Of a DNA stretch of 64,000 bases, positions 20,165 to 30,335 are shown in pieces; positions within the stretch are counted from its first letter, which is position 1, and every line of letters starts with the position of its first letter. A program made the translations under genes and the position numbers. This stretch comes from Pseudomonas sp. DG56-2. Its GTDB lineage: Bacteria; Pseudomonadota; Gammaproteobacteria; Pseudomonadales; Pseudomonadaceae. The notes below the pieces were generated by a model. That model was not told the DNA's origin, searched no databases, and saw nothing but the letters and a program-made list of their open reading frames with translations. The stretch is from the NCBI RefSeq assembly GCF_004803755.1, contig NZ_CP032311.1, forward strand, positions 4,728,501 to 4,792,500, given 5' to 3'.

Positions 20165-21544
20165 TCAGATACCGCCAGCAGTGAGCTTTTCCGGGTCCAG
20201 CAGTACTTCAAGTTGGCTACGCGACAGATCGGTGTGTTCCAGGGCCACGTCGATAATCGGGCGCCCCTGCTTGTAGGCGGTCTTGGCGATTTCTGCGGCC
20301 TTCTGGTAGCCGATGATCGGGTTCAACGCGGTGACCAGAATCGGGTTGCGCGCCAACGCCTCCTTGAGCTTTGGCGCGTTGACCTTGAAGCTGGCAATCG
20401 CTTTGTCCGCCAGTAAGCGGCTGACATTGGCCATGAGCTCGATGCTGCTGAGCAGGTTCTGGGCAATGATCGGCAGCATCACGTTTAGCTCGAAGTTGCC
20501 CGACTGACCGGCCACGGCAATGGTCGCGTCATTGCCGATAACCTGGGCGGCTACCATCGCAGTGGCTTCCGGAATCACAGGGTTGACCTTGCCGGGCATG
20601 ATCGAAGAGCCAGGTTGTAGGCCCTCAAGCTCGATCTCGCCCAAGCCTGCCAGTGGCCCGGAGTTCATCCAGCGCAGGTCGTTGGCGATTTTCATCAGAG
20701 CGACGGCAGTGGTCTTGAGCTGACCCGACAACGCAACAGCGGTGTCCTGCGAGCCAATCAACGCAAACAGATTTTGCCCCGGCGTAAACGGTACTTGGGT
20801 GAGCGTCGAAAGCTGTTGGCTGAAGTGCGCAGCGAATTGCGGGTGGGCATTAATCCCGGTCCCCACCGCTGTACCGCCCTGGGCCAGTGCCTGCAGAGCG
20901 GGCAACGTCGACTCAAGGTGTGCGACTGCGGCCGAAATCTGCGCCGCCCATCCACCGAGCACCTGGCTCATGCGCACGGGCATCGCATCCATCAGATGGG
21001 TGCGACCGGTCTTGATGAATGGATGCACTTCAACTGCCTTGCGCTCGATCACCTGTACCAGATGCTTCAAGGCCGGCAGCAGCTGCTCGTGCAATGCCAG
21101 AGCGGCGCTCACATGAATCGTGGTGGGGATGATGTCGTTGCTGCTCTGCCCGCAATTGACGTGGTCATTCGGGTTGATATTGTCGCCAAAGATACGAGTC
21201 GCAAGAGTGGCAATCACCTCGTTGGCGTTCATGTTCGAGCTGGTGCCGGAACCAGTCTGGAAGATATCCACCGGGAAGTGCTGGATAAAATCGCCGGCCA
21301 GGAGCTGCTCTACCGCCTTGACGATAGCGTCGCCCTGGCCTGCTTCCAATTGTTCGAGTTCGACGTTGGCCTTGGCGGCAGCGGCCTTGGCCAACAACAG
21401 TGCACGAATGAACTGGACGGGCATGCGCTGTTGGCTAACCGGAAAGTTGTTTACCGCGCGCTGGGTTTGAGCGCCATACAGGGCCTCGGCCGGCACCTGC
21501 AGTTCACCCATGCTGTCACGCTCGATACGGGTATTACTCATCAT
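20165..21544 (-). CDS. fumC: fumarase C (class II, iron-independent)
   Basis: About 459 residues. Converts fumarate to malate without an Fe-S cluster. Superfamily signature GSSIMPGKVNP is at about residue 317; TGSGTSSNMNANEV and NPNDHVNCGQSSND are also present. ATG 21544 (or the adjacent ATG 21541) follows AAGGA; a TTG just upstream is less likely. It overlaps the fagA stop by a few bases. Fur control fits its use as a replacement for Fe-S fumarases when iron is low. Confidence 0.95.
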   Translation of the reverse strand: MMSNTRIERDSMGELQVPAEALYGAQTQRAVNNFPVSQQRMPVQFIRALLLAKAAAAKANVELEQLEAGQGDAIVKAVEQLLAGDFIQHFPVDIFQTGSGTSSNMNANEVIATLATRIFGDNINPNDHVNCGQSSNDIIPTTIHVSAALALHEQLLPALKHLVQVIERKAVEVHPFIKTGRTHLMDAMPVRMSQVLGGWAAQISAAVAHLESTLPALQALAQGGTAVGTGINAHPQFAAHFSQQLSTLTQVPFTPGQNLFALIGSQDTAVALSGQLKTTAVALMKIANDLRWMNSGPLAGLGEIELEGLQPGSSIMPGKVNPVIPEATAMVAAQVIGNDATIAVAGQSGNFELNVMLPIIAQNLLSSIELMANVSRLLADKAIASFKVNAPKLKEALARNPILVTALNPIIGYQKAAEIAKTAYKQGRPIIDVALEHTDLSRSQLEVLLDPEKLTAGGI

Positions 21545-21926
21545 CAAGTCCTTGCATCAGTTCAGCGAAAGAAATCGAAGGCAGCAGCGTGCAGTTCGCC
21601 AATTGCAGGGCAAGAGGCTGCCAACGCTGGCCATGCTCGCCACCATCGAGCTTGCGCAACTGCAACAGTGGCTTCCAGGCCTGGTCCAGGCACAGGCAGC
21701 GCCAATGCCAGGGCAGCATGCGATCGCAAGCGGTATCCAGGAGCAAGCGGAATGAGGTCAGGGCGACGGTCCATGCCGAAGTCTCGGTGCAGCACACCAG
21801 ATAGCGACCTTCAGCCAGGTAATGTTCGATCAAGCGCGGCTCGTCCGGCTCCATCGCACAACGTATACGGCGACTGAGCCAGCGCCAGTTTTCAAGGTAG
21901 GGCAATTCGTGAAGGACAGGTTTCAT
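21534..21926 (-). CDS. fagA: Fur-associated protein FagA
   Basis: About 130 residues, no signal or membrane segment. Recognised by context: first gene of the operon ending in sodA, immediately behind a Fur-covered promoter. It is Trp- and Cys-rich (ENWRWLSRRIRC, YLVCCTETSAWT, PWHWRCLCLDQAWKP); biochemical function unknown. Three in-frame ATGs lie at 21935, 21932 and 21926. The last is favoured because it leaves AGGCG about nine bases upstream and a leader of ~23 bases from the predicted promoter. Confidence 0.8.
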   Translation of the reverse strand: MKPVLHELPYLENWRWLSRRIRCAMEPDEPRLIEHYLAEGRYLVCCTETSAWTVALTSFRLLLDTACDRMLPWHWRCLCLDQAWKPLLQLRKLDGGEHGQRWQPLALQLANCTLLPSISFAELMQGLDDE

Positions 21927-21941
21927 GAACATCATCGCCTA

Positions 21942-21978
21942 GATAATGATATTCATTATTAGGTGATAATCATAATCA
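21942..21978. promoter_or_regulatory. tandem Fur boxes before fagA-fumC-orfX-sodA
   Basis: GATAATGATATTCATTATT (21942-21960) matches the 19-base Fur consensus at 17 of 19 positions. A second GATAATCATAATC follows at 21965-21977. Together they cover the -10 and spacer of the promoter below. Confidence 0.9.
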
Positions 21979-21984
21979 GTTCAA
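21956..21984 (-). promoter_or_regulatory. sigma-70 promoter of the fag operon
   Basis: On the minus strand TTGAAC (21984-21979), 17-base spacer, TAATAA (21961-21956). Fur binding at the boxes listed above would block it, giving expression only under iron limitation. Confidence 0.65.
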
Positions 21985-22000
21985 GATGAGCAAAGCAGAA

Positions 22001-22030
22001 AAAACAAAAAGCCCGACACATGGCCGGGCT
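22001..22030 (-). terminator. intrinsic terminator of pmbA
   Basis: Minus strand AGCCCG-9-CGGGCT followed by TTTTGTTTT. It separates pmbA from the fag promoter. Confidence 0.85.
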
Positions 22031-22040
22031 GCTTGGGGAG

Positions 22041-22103
22041 GCGCGGGATTGCCCCGCGCTCAATTATTTCACTGAGCAAACACACTCGCGGGACAAACCC
22101 GCG
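22041..22103. repeat. two short REP-like palindromes
   Basis: GCGCGGG-ATTGC-CCCGCGC (22041-22059) and CGCGGG-ACAAA-CCCGCG (22087-22103) lie between the pmbA stop and its terminator, so they are transcribed in the 3' untranslated part. Confidence 0.6.
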
Positions 22104-22113
22104 TATCCGTAAA

Positions 22114-23460
22114 TCAGCTGCCGGCGACGGTCATCCGTTCAATCAACACCGAGCCCGTATGAATATTGCTGCGGGTTTCCAGGTCGTTCCCGATCGCGAC
22201 AATCTGCTGGAACATATCTTTCATATTGCCGGCGATCGTGACTTCTTGTACCGCGAACTGAATTTCGCCATTCTCGACCCAGTAGCCTGCTGCGCCTCGT
22301 GAGTAGTCGCCCGTCACCATGTTCAACCCGTGCCCCATCAGTTCGGTCACCAGCAGCCCTCGGCCCATGCGCCGAATCAGTGCCGCCTGATCCTCCACAC
22401 CGTGAGTTACGTATAGGTTATGCACGCCACCGGCATTGGCGGTGCTCGGCAAGCCAAGTTTGCGTCCGGAATAAGTCCCCAGAACATAGGACACCAACTC
22501 GCCTTTTTCGACGAACGGTTTGGCGTAGGTCGCCAGACCATCGCCATCAAACGCCGCGCTGCCCAGGGCGCGCATCAGGTGTGGACGCTCATCCAGGGTC
22601 AGCCAGCTGGGAAATAGGCGCTGGCCCATGGTCCCCTCCAGGAACGACGACTTGCGATACAGGCTGCCTCCGGAAATCGCCGAGAGGAAACTGCCGAACA
22701 AGCCACCGGCAAGTTCAGCGGAAAACAGCACCGGCACTTCGCACGTGGGAACCGGACGTGCGCCCAGCCGGCTGGCCGCCCGCTGTGCGGCACGCTGGCC
22801 GATGCTGCGCGGATCGGCGAGCAACTCACCCTGGCGATTCACGTCATACCAATAGTCCCGCTGCATCTGCCCGTCGGCTTCGGCAATCATTACGCAACTG
22901 AGGCTGTGGCGAGTCGATGCATAGCCACCGATAAAGCCATTGCTGTTGCCATATACGCGGCAGCCTTGGTGGGTGTTGAGGGTGGTGCCGTCGGCGTTCT
23001 TGATTCGCGTGTCGGCGTCGAACGCGGCGGCTTCGCAAGCCAGCGCCTTCTCGATAGCCTGCTCAGGGGTGATGTCCCAGGCGTGATACAGATCGAAGTC
23101 CGTCAGGTCACGCGCCATTAACGCCGGGTCAGCCAAGCCGGCACAGTCGTCTTCGGAGGTGTGCTTGGCGATTGCCAGGGCGGCCGCGACGGTCTCGCGT
23201 ATGGCCTCGGCACCACTGGCCGAGGTACTGGCCGAACCTTTGCGCTGACCGACATACAGGGTGATGCCAAAGCCCTGATCACGGTTGAATTCCACCGTTT
23301 CCACTTCACGCTGGCGCACCGACGTCGACAAACCCTGCTCCAGCGAGACCGCCACTTCACAGGCGCTGGCCCCCTGGCGCTTGGCTTCGGCAATAATCTG
23401 CTCAACCTGCTCCTGCAAGGCTGGCAGGGCCTGTGGACCTACGCTCTGGACTACACTCAT
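22114..23460 (-). CDS. pmbA: metalloprotease TldE/PmbA
   Basis: 448 residues, TldD/TldE family. With TldD it forms the heterodimer that degrades unfolded or peptide substrates (microcin B17 maturation and CcdA degradation in E. coli). TldE lacks the HExxxH site that TldD has, and none is seen here. ATG 23460 is preferred to a GTG four codons upstream, since GTGGAG then forms the ribosome site. Divergent from darP. Confidence 0.95.
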   Translation of the reverse strand: MSVVQSVGPQALPALQEQVEQIIAEAKRQGASACEVAVSLEQGLSTSVRQREVETVEFNRDQGFGITLYVGQRKGSASTSASGAEAIRETVAAALAIAKHTSEDDCAGLADPALMARDLTDFDLYHAWDITPEQAIEKALACEAAAFDADTRIKNADGTTLNTHQGCRVYGNSNGFIGGYASTRHSLSCVMIAEADGQMQRDYWYDVNRQGELLADPRSIGQRAAQRAASRLGARPVPTCEVPVLFSAELAGGLFGSFLSAISGGSLYRKSSFLEGTMGQRLFPSWLTLDERPHLMRALGSAAFDGDGLATYAKPFVEKGELVSYVLGTYSGRKLGLPSTANAGGVHNLYVTHGVEDQAALIRRMGRGLLVTELMGHGLNMVTGDYSRGAAGYWVENGEIQFAVQEVTIAGNMKDMFQQIVAIGNDLETRSNIHTGSVLIERMTVAGS

Positions 23461-23568
23461 GGTTTTCTCCACTCAAATTCTGCGTTCGGCATGGGTCAAT
23501 CTACGACCGGACCGGACAAGCGGCCCCCGACTGGTTATCATGGCGGCGATTCTCAGCGGACTGCCCCC

Positions 23569-24090
23569 ATGGTTGATTCTTACGACACCGCCTTTGACGG
23601 CGAAAAAAGCAAAACTCAGGTAAAGCGCGAAATGCAGGCCCTGGTCGAGATGGGCGAGCGCCTTACGACGCTCAAGCCCGATATCCTGGCCAAATTGCCG
23701 TTGACCGACGAACTGCGCGCCGCTCTGGAAGAGCACAAGCGGCACACCGCCAACGAGGCGAAAAGACGCCATCGGTCGTTCATCGGCAAGCTCATGCGTG
23801 ATCAGGACATCGACGCCATCACTGCGCTTCTTGACCAACTCGACGCATCCTCCCGTCAGTACAACGAGCGTTTCCACAACCTTGAACGCTGGCGCGACCG
23901 ACTGATCAATGGCACCGACGATGTCCTGGAGAAATTCGTCCAGGAATTCCCCGATGCTGATCGCCAGCAACTGCGCTCGCAGATCCGCCAGGCCCAGCAC
24001 GAGTTGAAAACCAACAAGACGCCGACCGCCAGCCGCAAGATCTTCAAGTACATCCGCGACCTCGACGAGCGCCAGCGCGGCCTGCGCTGA
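23569..24090 (+). CDS. darP: ribosome-associated protein DarP (YjgA)
   Basis: 173 residues, highly charged and helical. Typical segments are [19 protein letters not shown] and [19 protein letters not shown]. DarP binds 50S assembly intermediates and helps dissociate ribosome subunits during maturation. The frame continues far upstream antisense to pmbA, but ATG 23569 gives the family length. It lies between tldE and tldD, a common neighbourhood of yjgA and pmbA. Confidence 0.92.
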   Translation: MVDSYDTAFDGEKSKTQVKREMQALVEMGERLTTLKPDILAKLPLTDELRAALEEHKRHTANEAKRRHRSFIGKLMRDQDIDAITALLDQLDASSRQYNERFHNLERWRDRLINGTDDVLEKFVQEFPDADRQQLRSQIRQAQHELKTNKTPTASRKIFKYIRDLDERQRGLR

Positions 24091-24098
24091 CCCTTGCT

Positions 24099-24128
24099 AC
24101 CGGGCAGGCAACCTGCCCGCCCGGTCTC
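24099..24128. terminator. bidirectional terminator between darP and tldD
   Basis: CGGGCAGG-CAA-CCTGCCCG (24101-24119) is a perfect 8-base stem with a three-base loop. An outer ACCGGG/CCCGGT is available in an alternative pairing, and TCAATTT follows on the plus strand. The two flanking genes converge here. Confidence 0.65.
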
Positions 24129-24132
24129 AATT

Positions 24133-25572
24133 TCATGCGCCCGTGCCACCAACGGTGATCGCATCGATCTTCAACGTCGGCTGGCCCACGCCAACCGGAA
24201 CCGACTGACCATCCTTGCCACAGGTGCCGACGCCGCTGTCCAGGGATAAATCATTACCCACCATCGACACTCGGCTCATGGCCTCCGGACCATTACCAAT
24301 CAAGGTCGCACCTTTGACCGGTGCGGTGATCTTGCCGTCTTCGATCAGATAGGCTTCGCTGGTCGAGAACACGAACTTGCCACTGGTGATATCCACCTGA
24401 CCACCACCAAGGTTGGCGCAATAGATACCGCGCTTGACCGACTTGATGATTTCTTCAGGATCACTTTCACCGGCACGCATATACGTATTGGTCATCCGTG
24501 GCATCGGCAAGTGCGCATAGGATTCGCGACGACCGTTGCCCGTGACCGCCATACCCATTAGACGCGCGTTGAGCTTGTCTTGCATGTAGCCCTTGAGAAT
24601 GCCGTTTTCGATCAACGTGGTGCATTCGGTCGGGGTACCTTCGTCATCCACACTCAACGAGCCACGACGCCCTTCCAGGGTGCCATCATCGACAATCGTG
24701 CAGAGGTTGGAGGCGACCTTCTGGCCTATCATCCCGCTATAGGCTGAGCTGCCTTTGCGATTGAAGTCGCCTTCAAGGCCATGGCCTACCGCCTCGTGCA
24801 GCAAGACCCCAGACCAACCGGAACCCAACACCACTGGCAACGTGCCGGCCGGTGCAGGAATAGCGTCGAGGTTGACCAAGGCCTGGCGCAGCGCCTCACG
24901 TGCAAAGCCCATGACCCGCTCGTCGGTGAAGTAGCGATAGTCGGTGCGACCGCCGCCGCCATGACCACCGCGCTCACGCCGGCCGTTCTGCTCAACGATC
25001 ACACTGACGTTGAAACGCACCAGTGGCCGTACATCCGCAGCCAGGCTGCCATCGGCCGCGGCGATCAAGATACGTTCCCAGACCCCGGCCATGCTCACTG
25101 TGACTTGTTGGATGCGTGGATCCAGCGCCCGCGTAGCGGCGTCGACACGCTTGAGCAGCTCGACCTTTTCTGCCCGGCTGATTACTTCCAGCGGGTTATC
25201 GGTACCGTAAAGCTGGACGATCTCCTGACTCTTGAATGCCTGGACACTGCCATTTTGCCCGGCACGGGAAATCGAGCGAGCGGCTCGGGCAGCCGACGTC
25301 AGCGCTTCGAGGTTGATGGCGTTGCTGTAGGCGAAACCGGTTTTTTCACCGGATTGGGCCCTGACACCGACGCCTTGGTCGAGGTTGAAGCTGCCTTCTT
25401 TGACGATTCCGTCTTCAAGTGCCCAGGATTCGGAAATCTGTCCCTGGAAATACAGGTCGGCGGCATCGATACCCGGGCCGGCCAACTCACCCAGCACGGA
25501 CTGCAGGCTATCGAGGGTGAGCCCCCCCGGCGCCAGCAGGTGCTCGCTGACAGTGGATAACATCTCGCTCAT
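24133..25572 (-). CDS. tldD: metalloprotease TldD
   Basis: 479 residues. The zinc site HEAVGH ([14 protein letters not shown], about residue 255) is the HExxxH motif of TldD; downstream [15 protein letters not shown] and [17 protein letters not shown] are also typical. Works with TldE/PmbA. ATG 25572 is chosen over GTG 25578, with GGAG about six bases upstream. Last gene of the mre-rng-yhdP transcription unit. Confidence 0.96.
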   Translation of the reverse strand: MSEMLSTVSEHLLAPGGLTLDSLQSVLGELAGPGIDAADLYFQGQISESWALEDGIVKEGSFNLDQGVGVRAQSGEKTGFAYSNAINLEALTSAARAARSISRAGQNGSVQAFKSQEIVQLYGTDNPLEVISRAEKVELLKRVDAATRALDPRIQQVTVSMAGVWERILIAAADGSLAADVRPLVRFNVSVIVEQNGRRERGGHGGGGRTDYRYFTDERVMGFAREALRQALVNLDAIPAPAGTLPVVLGSGWSGVLLHEAVGHGLEGDFNRKGSSAYSGMIGQKVASNLCTIVDDGTLEGRRGSLSVDDEGTPTECTTLIENGILKGYMQDKLNARLMGMAVTGNGRRESYAHLPMPRMTNTYMRAGESDPEEIIKSVKRGIYCANLGGGQVDITSGKFVFSTSEAYLIEDGKITAPVKGATLIGNGPEAMSRVSMVGNDLSLDSGVGTCGKDGQSVPVGVGQPTLKIDAITVGGTGA

Positions 25573-25574
25573 AG

Positions 25575-26426
25575 TCACTCCGAGGTGTGCGCAGGCCGCA
25601 AGGCGTCCTGCGAGAAAAAGCGCCGGTGCAAGGCCACCGGCATCCGCGCCCGAATGGACGCCTGTTCGCTGCTGTCGCGTTCGGCCAACAGCACCGCCTC
25701 ACCGCTGGCCTGTTCGGCGACGATACGCCCCCAAGGATCGATGATCGCCGCATGACCATAGGTTTCACGCGGCCCCGGGTGAGTACCGCCCTGGGCGGCT
25801 GCCAGCACATAGCATTGGGTTTCAATCGCCCGAGCGCGAATCAATACCTCCCAGTGAGCCGCACCGGTTACCGCTGTGAATGCCGCGGGCGCACTGATCA
25901 ACTCGGCCCCGGCGGCGCGCAAGGCGCTGTAGAGTTCGGGAAATCGCAGGTCATAGCATACGCTCAAGCCCAACCGACCAACCGGCGTATCCGCCACTAC
26001 CACCTGGGCGCCGTGAGCATAATCATCTGACTCTCGATAGCGGCCACGGTTGTCAGCGACATCGACATCGAACAGGTGAAGCTTGTCGTAGCGTGCAACG
26101 GTTTGGCCGTGATCGTCGATCAACAGCGAACACGCATGCGCCTTGGCGTCGGGCAGTCCTTGCGGTGGCAAAGGCAAGGTACCGGCCACCACCCATAATT
26201 TGAGGTCGCGAGCAGCCTGTTTCAACCAGGGCAGAATCGGCCCGTGCCCGAGTGCTTCGGCGCGGCCGATGGCTGCACTGTCGCGCCGTCCCATCGCGGC
26301 GAAATTCTCAGGCAACACCGCGAGGCGTGCACCGCGTTCAGCCGCCTGTTCGAGCAACTGCCGGGCGCGCTCGAGATTGGCCGAAATATCGCTCTGGCTG
26401 ACCATCTGGATCACTGCTGACTTCAT
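25575..26426 (-). CDS. carbon-nitrogen hydrolase, Nit/omega-amidase type
   Basis: 283 residues of the nitrilase superfamily. The catalytic triad is visible: Glu in [10 protein letters not shown], Lys in [11 protein letters not shown], Cys in [12 protein letters not shown]. The [15 protein letters not shown] segment fits the Nit1/YbeM branch, which hydrolyses deaminated glutathione or omega-amides. The exact substrate is inference. It begins 14 bases after yhdP and ends two bases before the tldD start. Confidence 0.9.
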   Translation of the reverse strand: MKSAVIQMVSQSDISANLERARQLLEQAAERGARLAVLPENFAAMGRRDSAAIGRAEALGHGPILPWLKQAARDLKLWVVAGTLPLPPQGLPDAKAHACSLLIDDHGQTVARYDKLHLFDVDVADNRGRYRESDDYAHGAQVVVADTPVGRLGLSVCYDLRFPELYSALRAAGAELISAPAAFTAVTGAAHWEVLIRARAIETQCYVLAAAQGGTHPGPRETYGHAAIIDPWGRIVAEQASGEAVLLAERDSSEQASIRARMPVALHRRFFSQDALRPAHTSE

Positions 26427-26440
26427 GCGCGCTCCCGAGG

Positions 26441-29400
26441 CTACTTGTTGAACGGTTTTACAAAGCTGATTTTAGGCTCTTTCCAGGGACCTTCGACGCG
26501 ATAGTGCACGCTTGCATAGCGAGACACTCGGTCACCCAACAAGCGATCGACCAGAAACAGCGCCCCCCCCACTGCCGGCGCCCCCACGATCAAGGCCGCC
26601 AACGGCAAGTTGTTGGTGACCGGCAAACTCACCTGCAGGTTGGCATCGACGCGGTCACGCACCATGTCCAGAGTACCATCGAGCTCAAAGTTGCTCGAAG
26701 GCCCAGTCACGGTGATCGGCTCTCGTGTCACATAGACACCTTCGCTGGCTACCAGCAGGCCTTTGACTCGGTCGTAACTCAGGCCTTTGTCGAACAGGTC
26801 GGAGAAGTCCAGCCGCAAGCGTCTGCCAATGGAATTGAAGTTGAGCAGGCCAAATACTCGCAACGCCTGGGCGCCCCCTTCGACTTCAACGAACTGCCCC
26901 TGGCGCAGGGCGGCATCGAGGCTGCCGGATAGCCGCGCCAGGCTGACCCAGGCTGGCGAGCCTGGCCAACGCGCATCGACATCCAGACGAAAGTCACGGC
27001 TGGTAACGGTCGGAGCGAAGTTCCAGGCTTTGAGCACATCCGCGAGGTTCTTGCCCTCCAGGCGGCCCTTGTACCAACTGGTACTGGCGCCCGGTGCGCC
27101 TTCCCAGCCCCCGCTACCATCGATCTGCAAGCCCTTGAGGTTGAGGTCCAGGTCATTCAGTGCAATGCCCTTGGCCGTCGATCGCACTTTGACCGCCGCA
27201 CTGCCAAGTAAATCATCGCCACGAAAAAGCCTGTCGATGCTCAGGTCGATAGAAGGAATTTTGCGAGGATCGATACTGGCCATTGGATCAGGGGCATTGG
27301 GTACAGTAATTTCGGCCGGGTCCTGAGGTGGCAAATGAATGGTCTGCAGATTGACCACCAGCGGTGCGCCCTTGGCATCAGGCAGGCGAGCATTTCCGAT
27401 GACTTCCTTACTGTCCAGACGCAGTGCCCAGTTATTGCTGTTTCGCACCAGGCTTACCACCGCCTGGTTCAGCTCCAGGCCTACGCCCTTGAGGCGATTG
27501 ATACTCAGGTTGACGCCACGCAACAGTTGCCGGGCGCTGCCACTTGGATCATCGCCACCCAAGCTTTGCGCTTGCTGCTGCCAGGGAGCCAGGTCCAGTT
27601 CAGCCAGGCGACCACGCACCTGCACGCCCTGGCCTCCAGGCAGTTGCGCGTTACCACTGCCAAACACCAGCTCACCACGCCCTTGGTCAAGTTTGTCCAT
27701 GGGCGCGGCATAGACCATGTTGGCGACGTCTGCGAAGCTGAAGTTGAAGCGTCGCTCAGGCCCCTGCAGGCTCATGCCGAACTGGCTGTCGCGGGTTTCG
27801 TTGGCAGTCTTGCCGAACGGGGCAGGCAAATTGATAGTCAGGCCCTTGAGTGTGGAGTCGACCTTGAGTTGGTTATCTTGACTCCCCAATGACAGTTGCA
27901 GTTGATACGGCAGTTCTCCGGCAAGCGGCAAGGCCTGTTTGACCTGCAACCACTGGGTCAATGCTGTGAGTGCAACCTGACCCTTGGCCTGGATCCGGGT
28001 CTGCAATTGGCCGGGTTTGCCTTCGGCAAAGATCTGCGCGGTGATCGGCTTGTCGAATACCCGCGCACTGATGTTCTGACCGCTGAGACCCTTGGCGTAA
28101 TCGAAACGGAACGCACCTTTGAGGTGGTTCAGTTCGAGCAAAGGAGCAGCGATTTTCAATCGTGCGTCGCTGGTGTCGAAATCCACCATTACTTGCGGTT
28201 GCTGCCCCTTGGCCAAAGGCACGTCCAACTTGATCTTGCCGTTCAGGCTACCCTGTCCTTCCCAGCCGGCGAACATGGCAGCGGTCCCGATCGGCGCCTC
28301 CTGAAGGATTTTCAGGCCGTCGCCCAGGCCTCCGTCAAAGGCGCCATCCAGGTACATATGAGTGTGCTCGCCACTGGCGACATGCGGGATATTGACCTGT
28401 ACATCACTGACTTGGGTATCGAGTAGCTGTCCACTCCTGGCGTTGACCCGCACGCCATCGTCGTCGATGAACACTTCACCATCGACCTTTTGTACCTGCG
28501 GCCAACCAGGCTGGAAATCCAGCGCAGCATCATGAACCTTGAAGAACAGGCTGATGCTGCGCGCCTGCTCTGACGCGCCATGATTGAGCGAGCCCTGGTA
28601 CTGGAAGTAACCCTCATCGACTGCGCCTTTGAGAATCGCGGTACGCAGCCATTCATCCAATGCCGGGCTCAAGACCTCAGGCAAGTACTTGGCGGTGTAG
28701 CGACCGTCGCCCTCGACCAGGCCGACACGCAAATCCATGTAGTCTTCACGCGCCTCATCGAACAGCAGGCGAATGAGGAAGTCACCGGCGATCTTGCCTT
28801 CTTCGCCCAACACCTTCAGGTACGGCGCGATGAGGGTGAAACCTTCCTGGTCGAGACGCCAGGTGAGCAGCGCATTGGCTTTCTGGTAATTCCACGGTTT
28901 GGCGAAAATAGGGTCCAGGTGCAGCATGAAGGCGTCGGTGTCCAGGCGCAGCTCGCCGTGGCCCAGGTCACCGCTGATACTGCCGCTGACATTTCCCGCT
29001 GCCGGTGCGCCGTGATAAGCATCGAAGCCCACTCGCTCAAGATTGGCAGCGAAACTCAAGCGTTGATCCCCACTTGCCTTGGGCCGGATATCCAGCAAGA
29101 CGTTACGCAAACTGCCGGTAACCTTGAGCCCCTCGACCGCGGCCATGCCCTGTTCGGGCAACGGTGCCAGTGATTCGATCAGCGGTGTAAGCGGGGTCAG
29201 GTTCAAACGATCGGCCTGAACCCTCCAGGTTTCTTCTGAACTTTCACTGGCCGCGGTCTGACTGAGCTGCAAGCGCGACTCCCAGCGTGTCTTGCCCAGG
29301 CTCATGGCCAACGAATCGATCTTTGCATCAAAACCTTGCGCCGAACGCTGGAACCAGCCATTGAGCGCCAGGTTTTCCACCTTGGCTTCTTTGCGATCAC

Positions 29401-30250
29401 CATAGGCAGCGCGCAATTGAGGCGCGTTCAGGCGAACCACAGCGCTCTGCATCTGGCCTTTACCCCAGTTCAGCCAGAACTCACCACCCGCTTTGAGCTC
29501 CTTGGCCTGCCATTGCCCAAGCAGCCGAGGCGGCAACCAGCGGGCCCAATCGCTCTGGGGCAGACTGAGATAGGCATCGACTTGACCATCGCGCCATTGT
29601 TGCGCACGCACGCGACTGCGCAAACTCATGGCCACCGGCTGGCCGTCCGGCAGGGTCAGGCGCAGATCCAGACGCTGGCGCACACTCCCGGTCTGCAGGC
29701 CAAGGCTGACATAGGTAAGGGTCATTGGTTCGTGCTGGAACGGCTCGAGGGTCACCTGGCTGTCGAGCACAGTAATCTTCGACACCGCTTGCATGCGCTG
29801 CAGCAACTGCTCGGGGTCGAGCGGTTGATCATCGGTTTTCGGCAGCCCGTCGAGGGTCCAGGCCCCCTGTTCATCTTCGCGCAGGCTCACGTGCAGGCCG
29901 CCTATTTCCAGGTTGGCCAGGCGCACCTGTCGCTCGCTCAAGCTGGCCCACAGATCAGGGACTGCCTTGACCCCATCGAGGCGCAACGCCGTGGCGCCCT
30001 CGCCCACTTGAATGTCATTGACCACCAGCACTGGGGCCAAGCCATTCCAGTGCCCTTCCAGGCTACCGATGTGCACGGGCATGCCCAAGGCCTGCTGAGC
30101 CTTGTCTTCAATCTCGGCACGGTATTCGGCCACCAGCGGCACCAGTTGCCGGCCAAGGCTGACATACAGTGCTACCAGCACCGCCAGCAAGGCACATATC
30201 CCCAGGCCCCAGCGGGTCATCGCGCCAAGAACGCGCATTAGACGTTCCAT
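26441..30250 (-). CDS. yhdP: YhdP family envelope protein (AsmA/DUF3971-like)
   Basis: 1269 residues. One N-terminal membrane helix (about 10-32) is followed by a very long beta-rich periplasmic part and AsmA-like sections (LRLDFSDLFDKGLSYDRVKG; ITVTGPSSNFELDGTLDMV). YhdP, TamB and YdbH form bridges that move phospholipid to the outer membrane in E. coli. The conserved order rng-yhdP-tldD supports the name. Frame intact over its whole length. Confidence 0.94.
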   Translation of the reverse strand: MERLMRVLGAMTRWGLGICALLAVLVALYVSLGRQLVPLVAEYRAEIEDKAQQALGMPVHIGSLEGHWNGLAPVLVVNDIQVGEGATALRLDGVKAVPDLWASLSERQVRLANLEIGGLHVSLREDEQGAWTLDGLPKTDDQPLDPEQLLQRMQAVSKITVLDSQVTLEPFQHEPMTLTYVSLGLQTGSVRQRLDLRLTLPDGQPVAMSLRSRVRAQQWRDGQVDAYLSLPQSDWARWLPPRLLGQWQAKELKAGGEFWLNWGKGQMQSAVVRLNAPQLRAAYGDRKEAKVENLALNGWFQRSAQGFDAKIDSLAMSLGKTRWESRLQLSQTAASESSEETWRVQADRLNLTPLTPLIESLAPLPEQGMAAVEGLKVTGSLRNVLLDIRPKASGDQRLSFAANLERVGFDAYHGAPAAGNVSGSISGDLGHGELRLDTDAFMLHLDPIFAKPWNYQKANALLTWRLDQEGFTLIAPYLKVLGEEGKIAGDFLIRLLFDEAREDYMDLRVGLVEGDGRYTAKYLPEVLSPALDEWLRTAILKGAVDEGYFQYQGSLNHGASEQARSISLFFKVHDAALDFQPGWPQVQKVDGEVFIDDDGVRVNARSGQLLDTQVSDVQVNIPHVASGEHTHMYLDGAFDGGLGDGLKILQEAPIGTAAMFAGWEGQGSLNGKIKLDVPLAKGQQPQVMVDFDTSDARLKIAAPLLELNHLKGAFRFDYAKGLSGQNISARVFDKPITAQIFAEGKPGQLQTRIQAKGQVALTALTQWLQVKQALPLAGELPYQLQLSLGSQDNQLKVDSTLKGLTINLPAPFGKTANETRDSQFGMSLQGPERRFNFSFADVANMVYAAPMDKLDQGRGELVFGSGNAQLPGGQGVQVRGRLAELDLAPWQQQAQSLGGDDPSGSARQLLRGVNLSINRLKGVGLELNQAVVSLVRNSNNWALRLDSKEVIGNARLPDAKGAPLVVNLQTIHLPPQDPAEITVPNAPDPMASIDPRKIPSIDLSIDRLFRGDDLLGSAAVKVRSTAKGIALNDLDLNLKGLQIDGSGGWEGAPGASTSWYKGRLEGKNLADVLKAWNFAPTVTSRDFRLDVDARWPGSPAWVSLARLSGSLDAALRQGQFVEVEGGAQALRVFGLLNFNSIGRRLRLDFSDLFDKGLSYDRVKGLLVASEGVYVTREPITVTGPSSNFELDGTLDMVRDRVDANLQVSLPVTNNLPLAALIVGAPAVGGALFLVDRLLGDRVSRYASVHYRVEGPWKEPKISFVKPFNK

Positions 30251-30335
30251 GGCAATGGCCCTCCAACTCGTGCGTTAACTATGGCCGCAACCGAGTACTT
30301 TTCCAGCCCTCGGTGCGACCGGATGCATTCAGACG

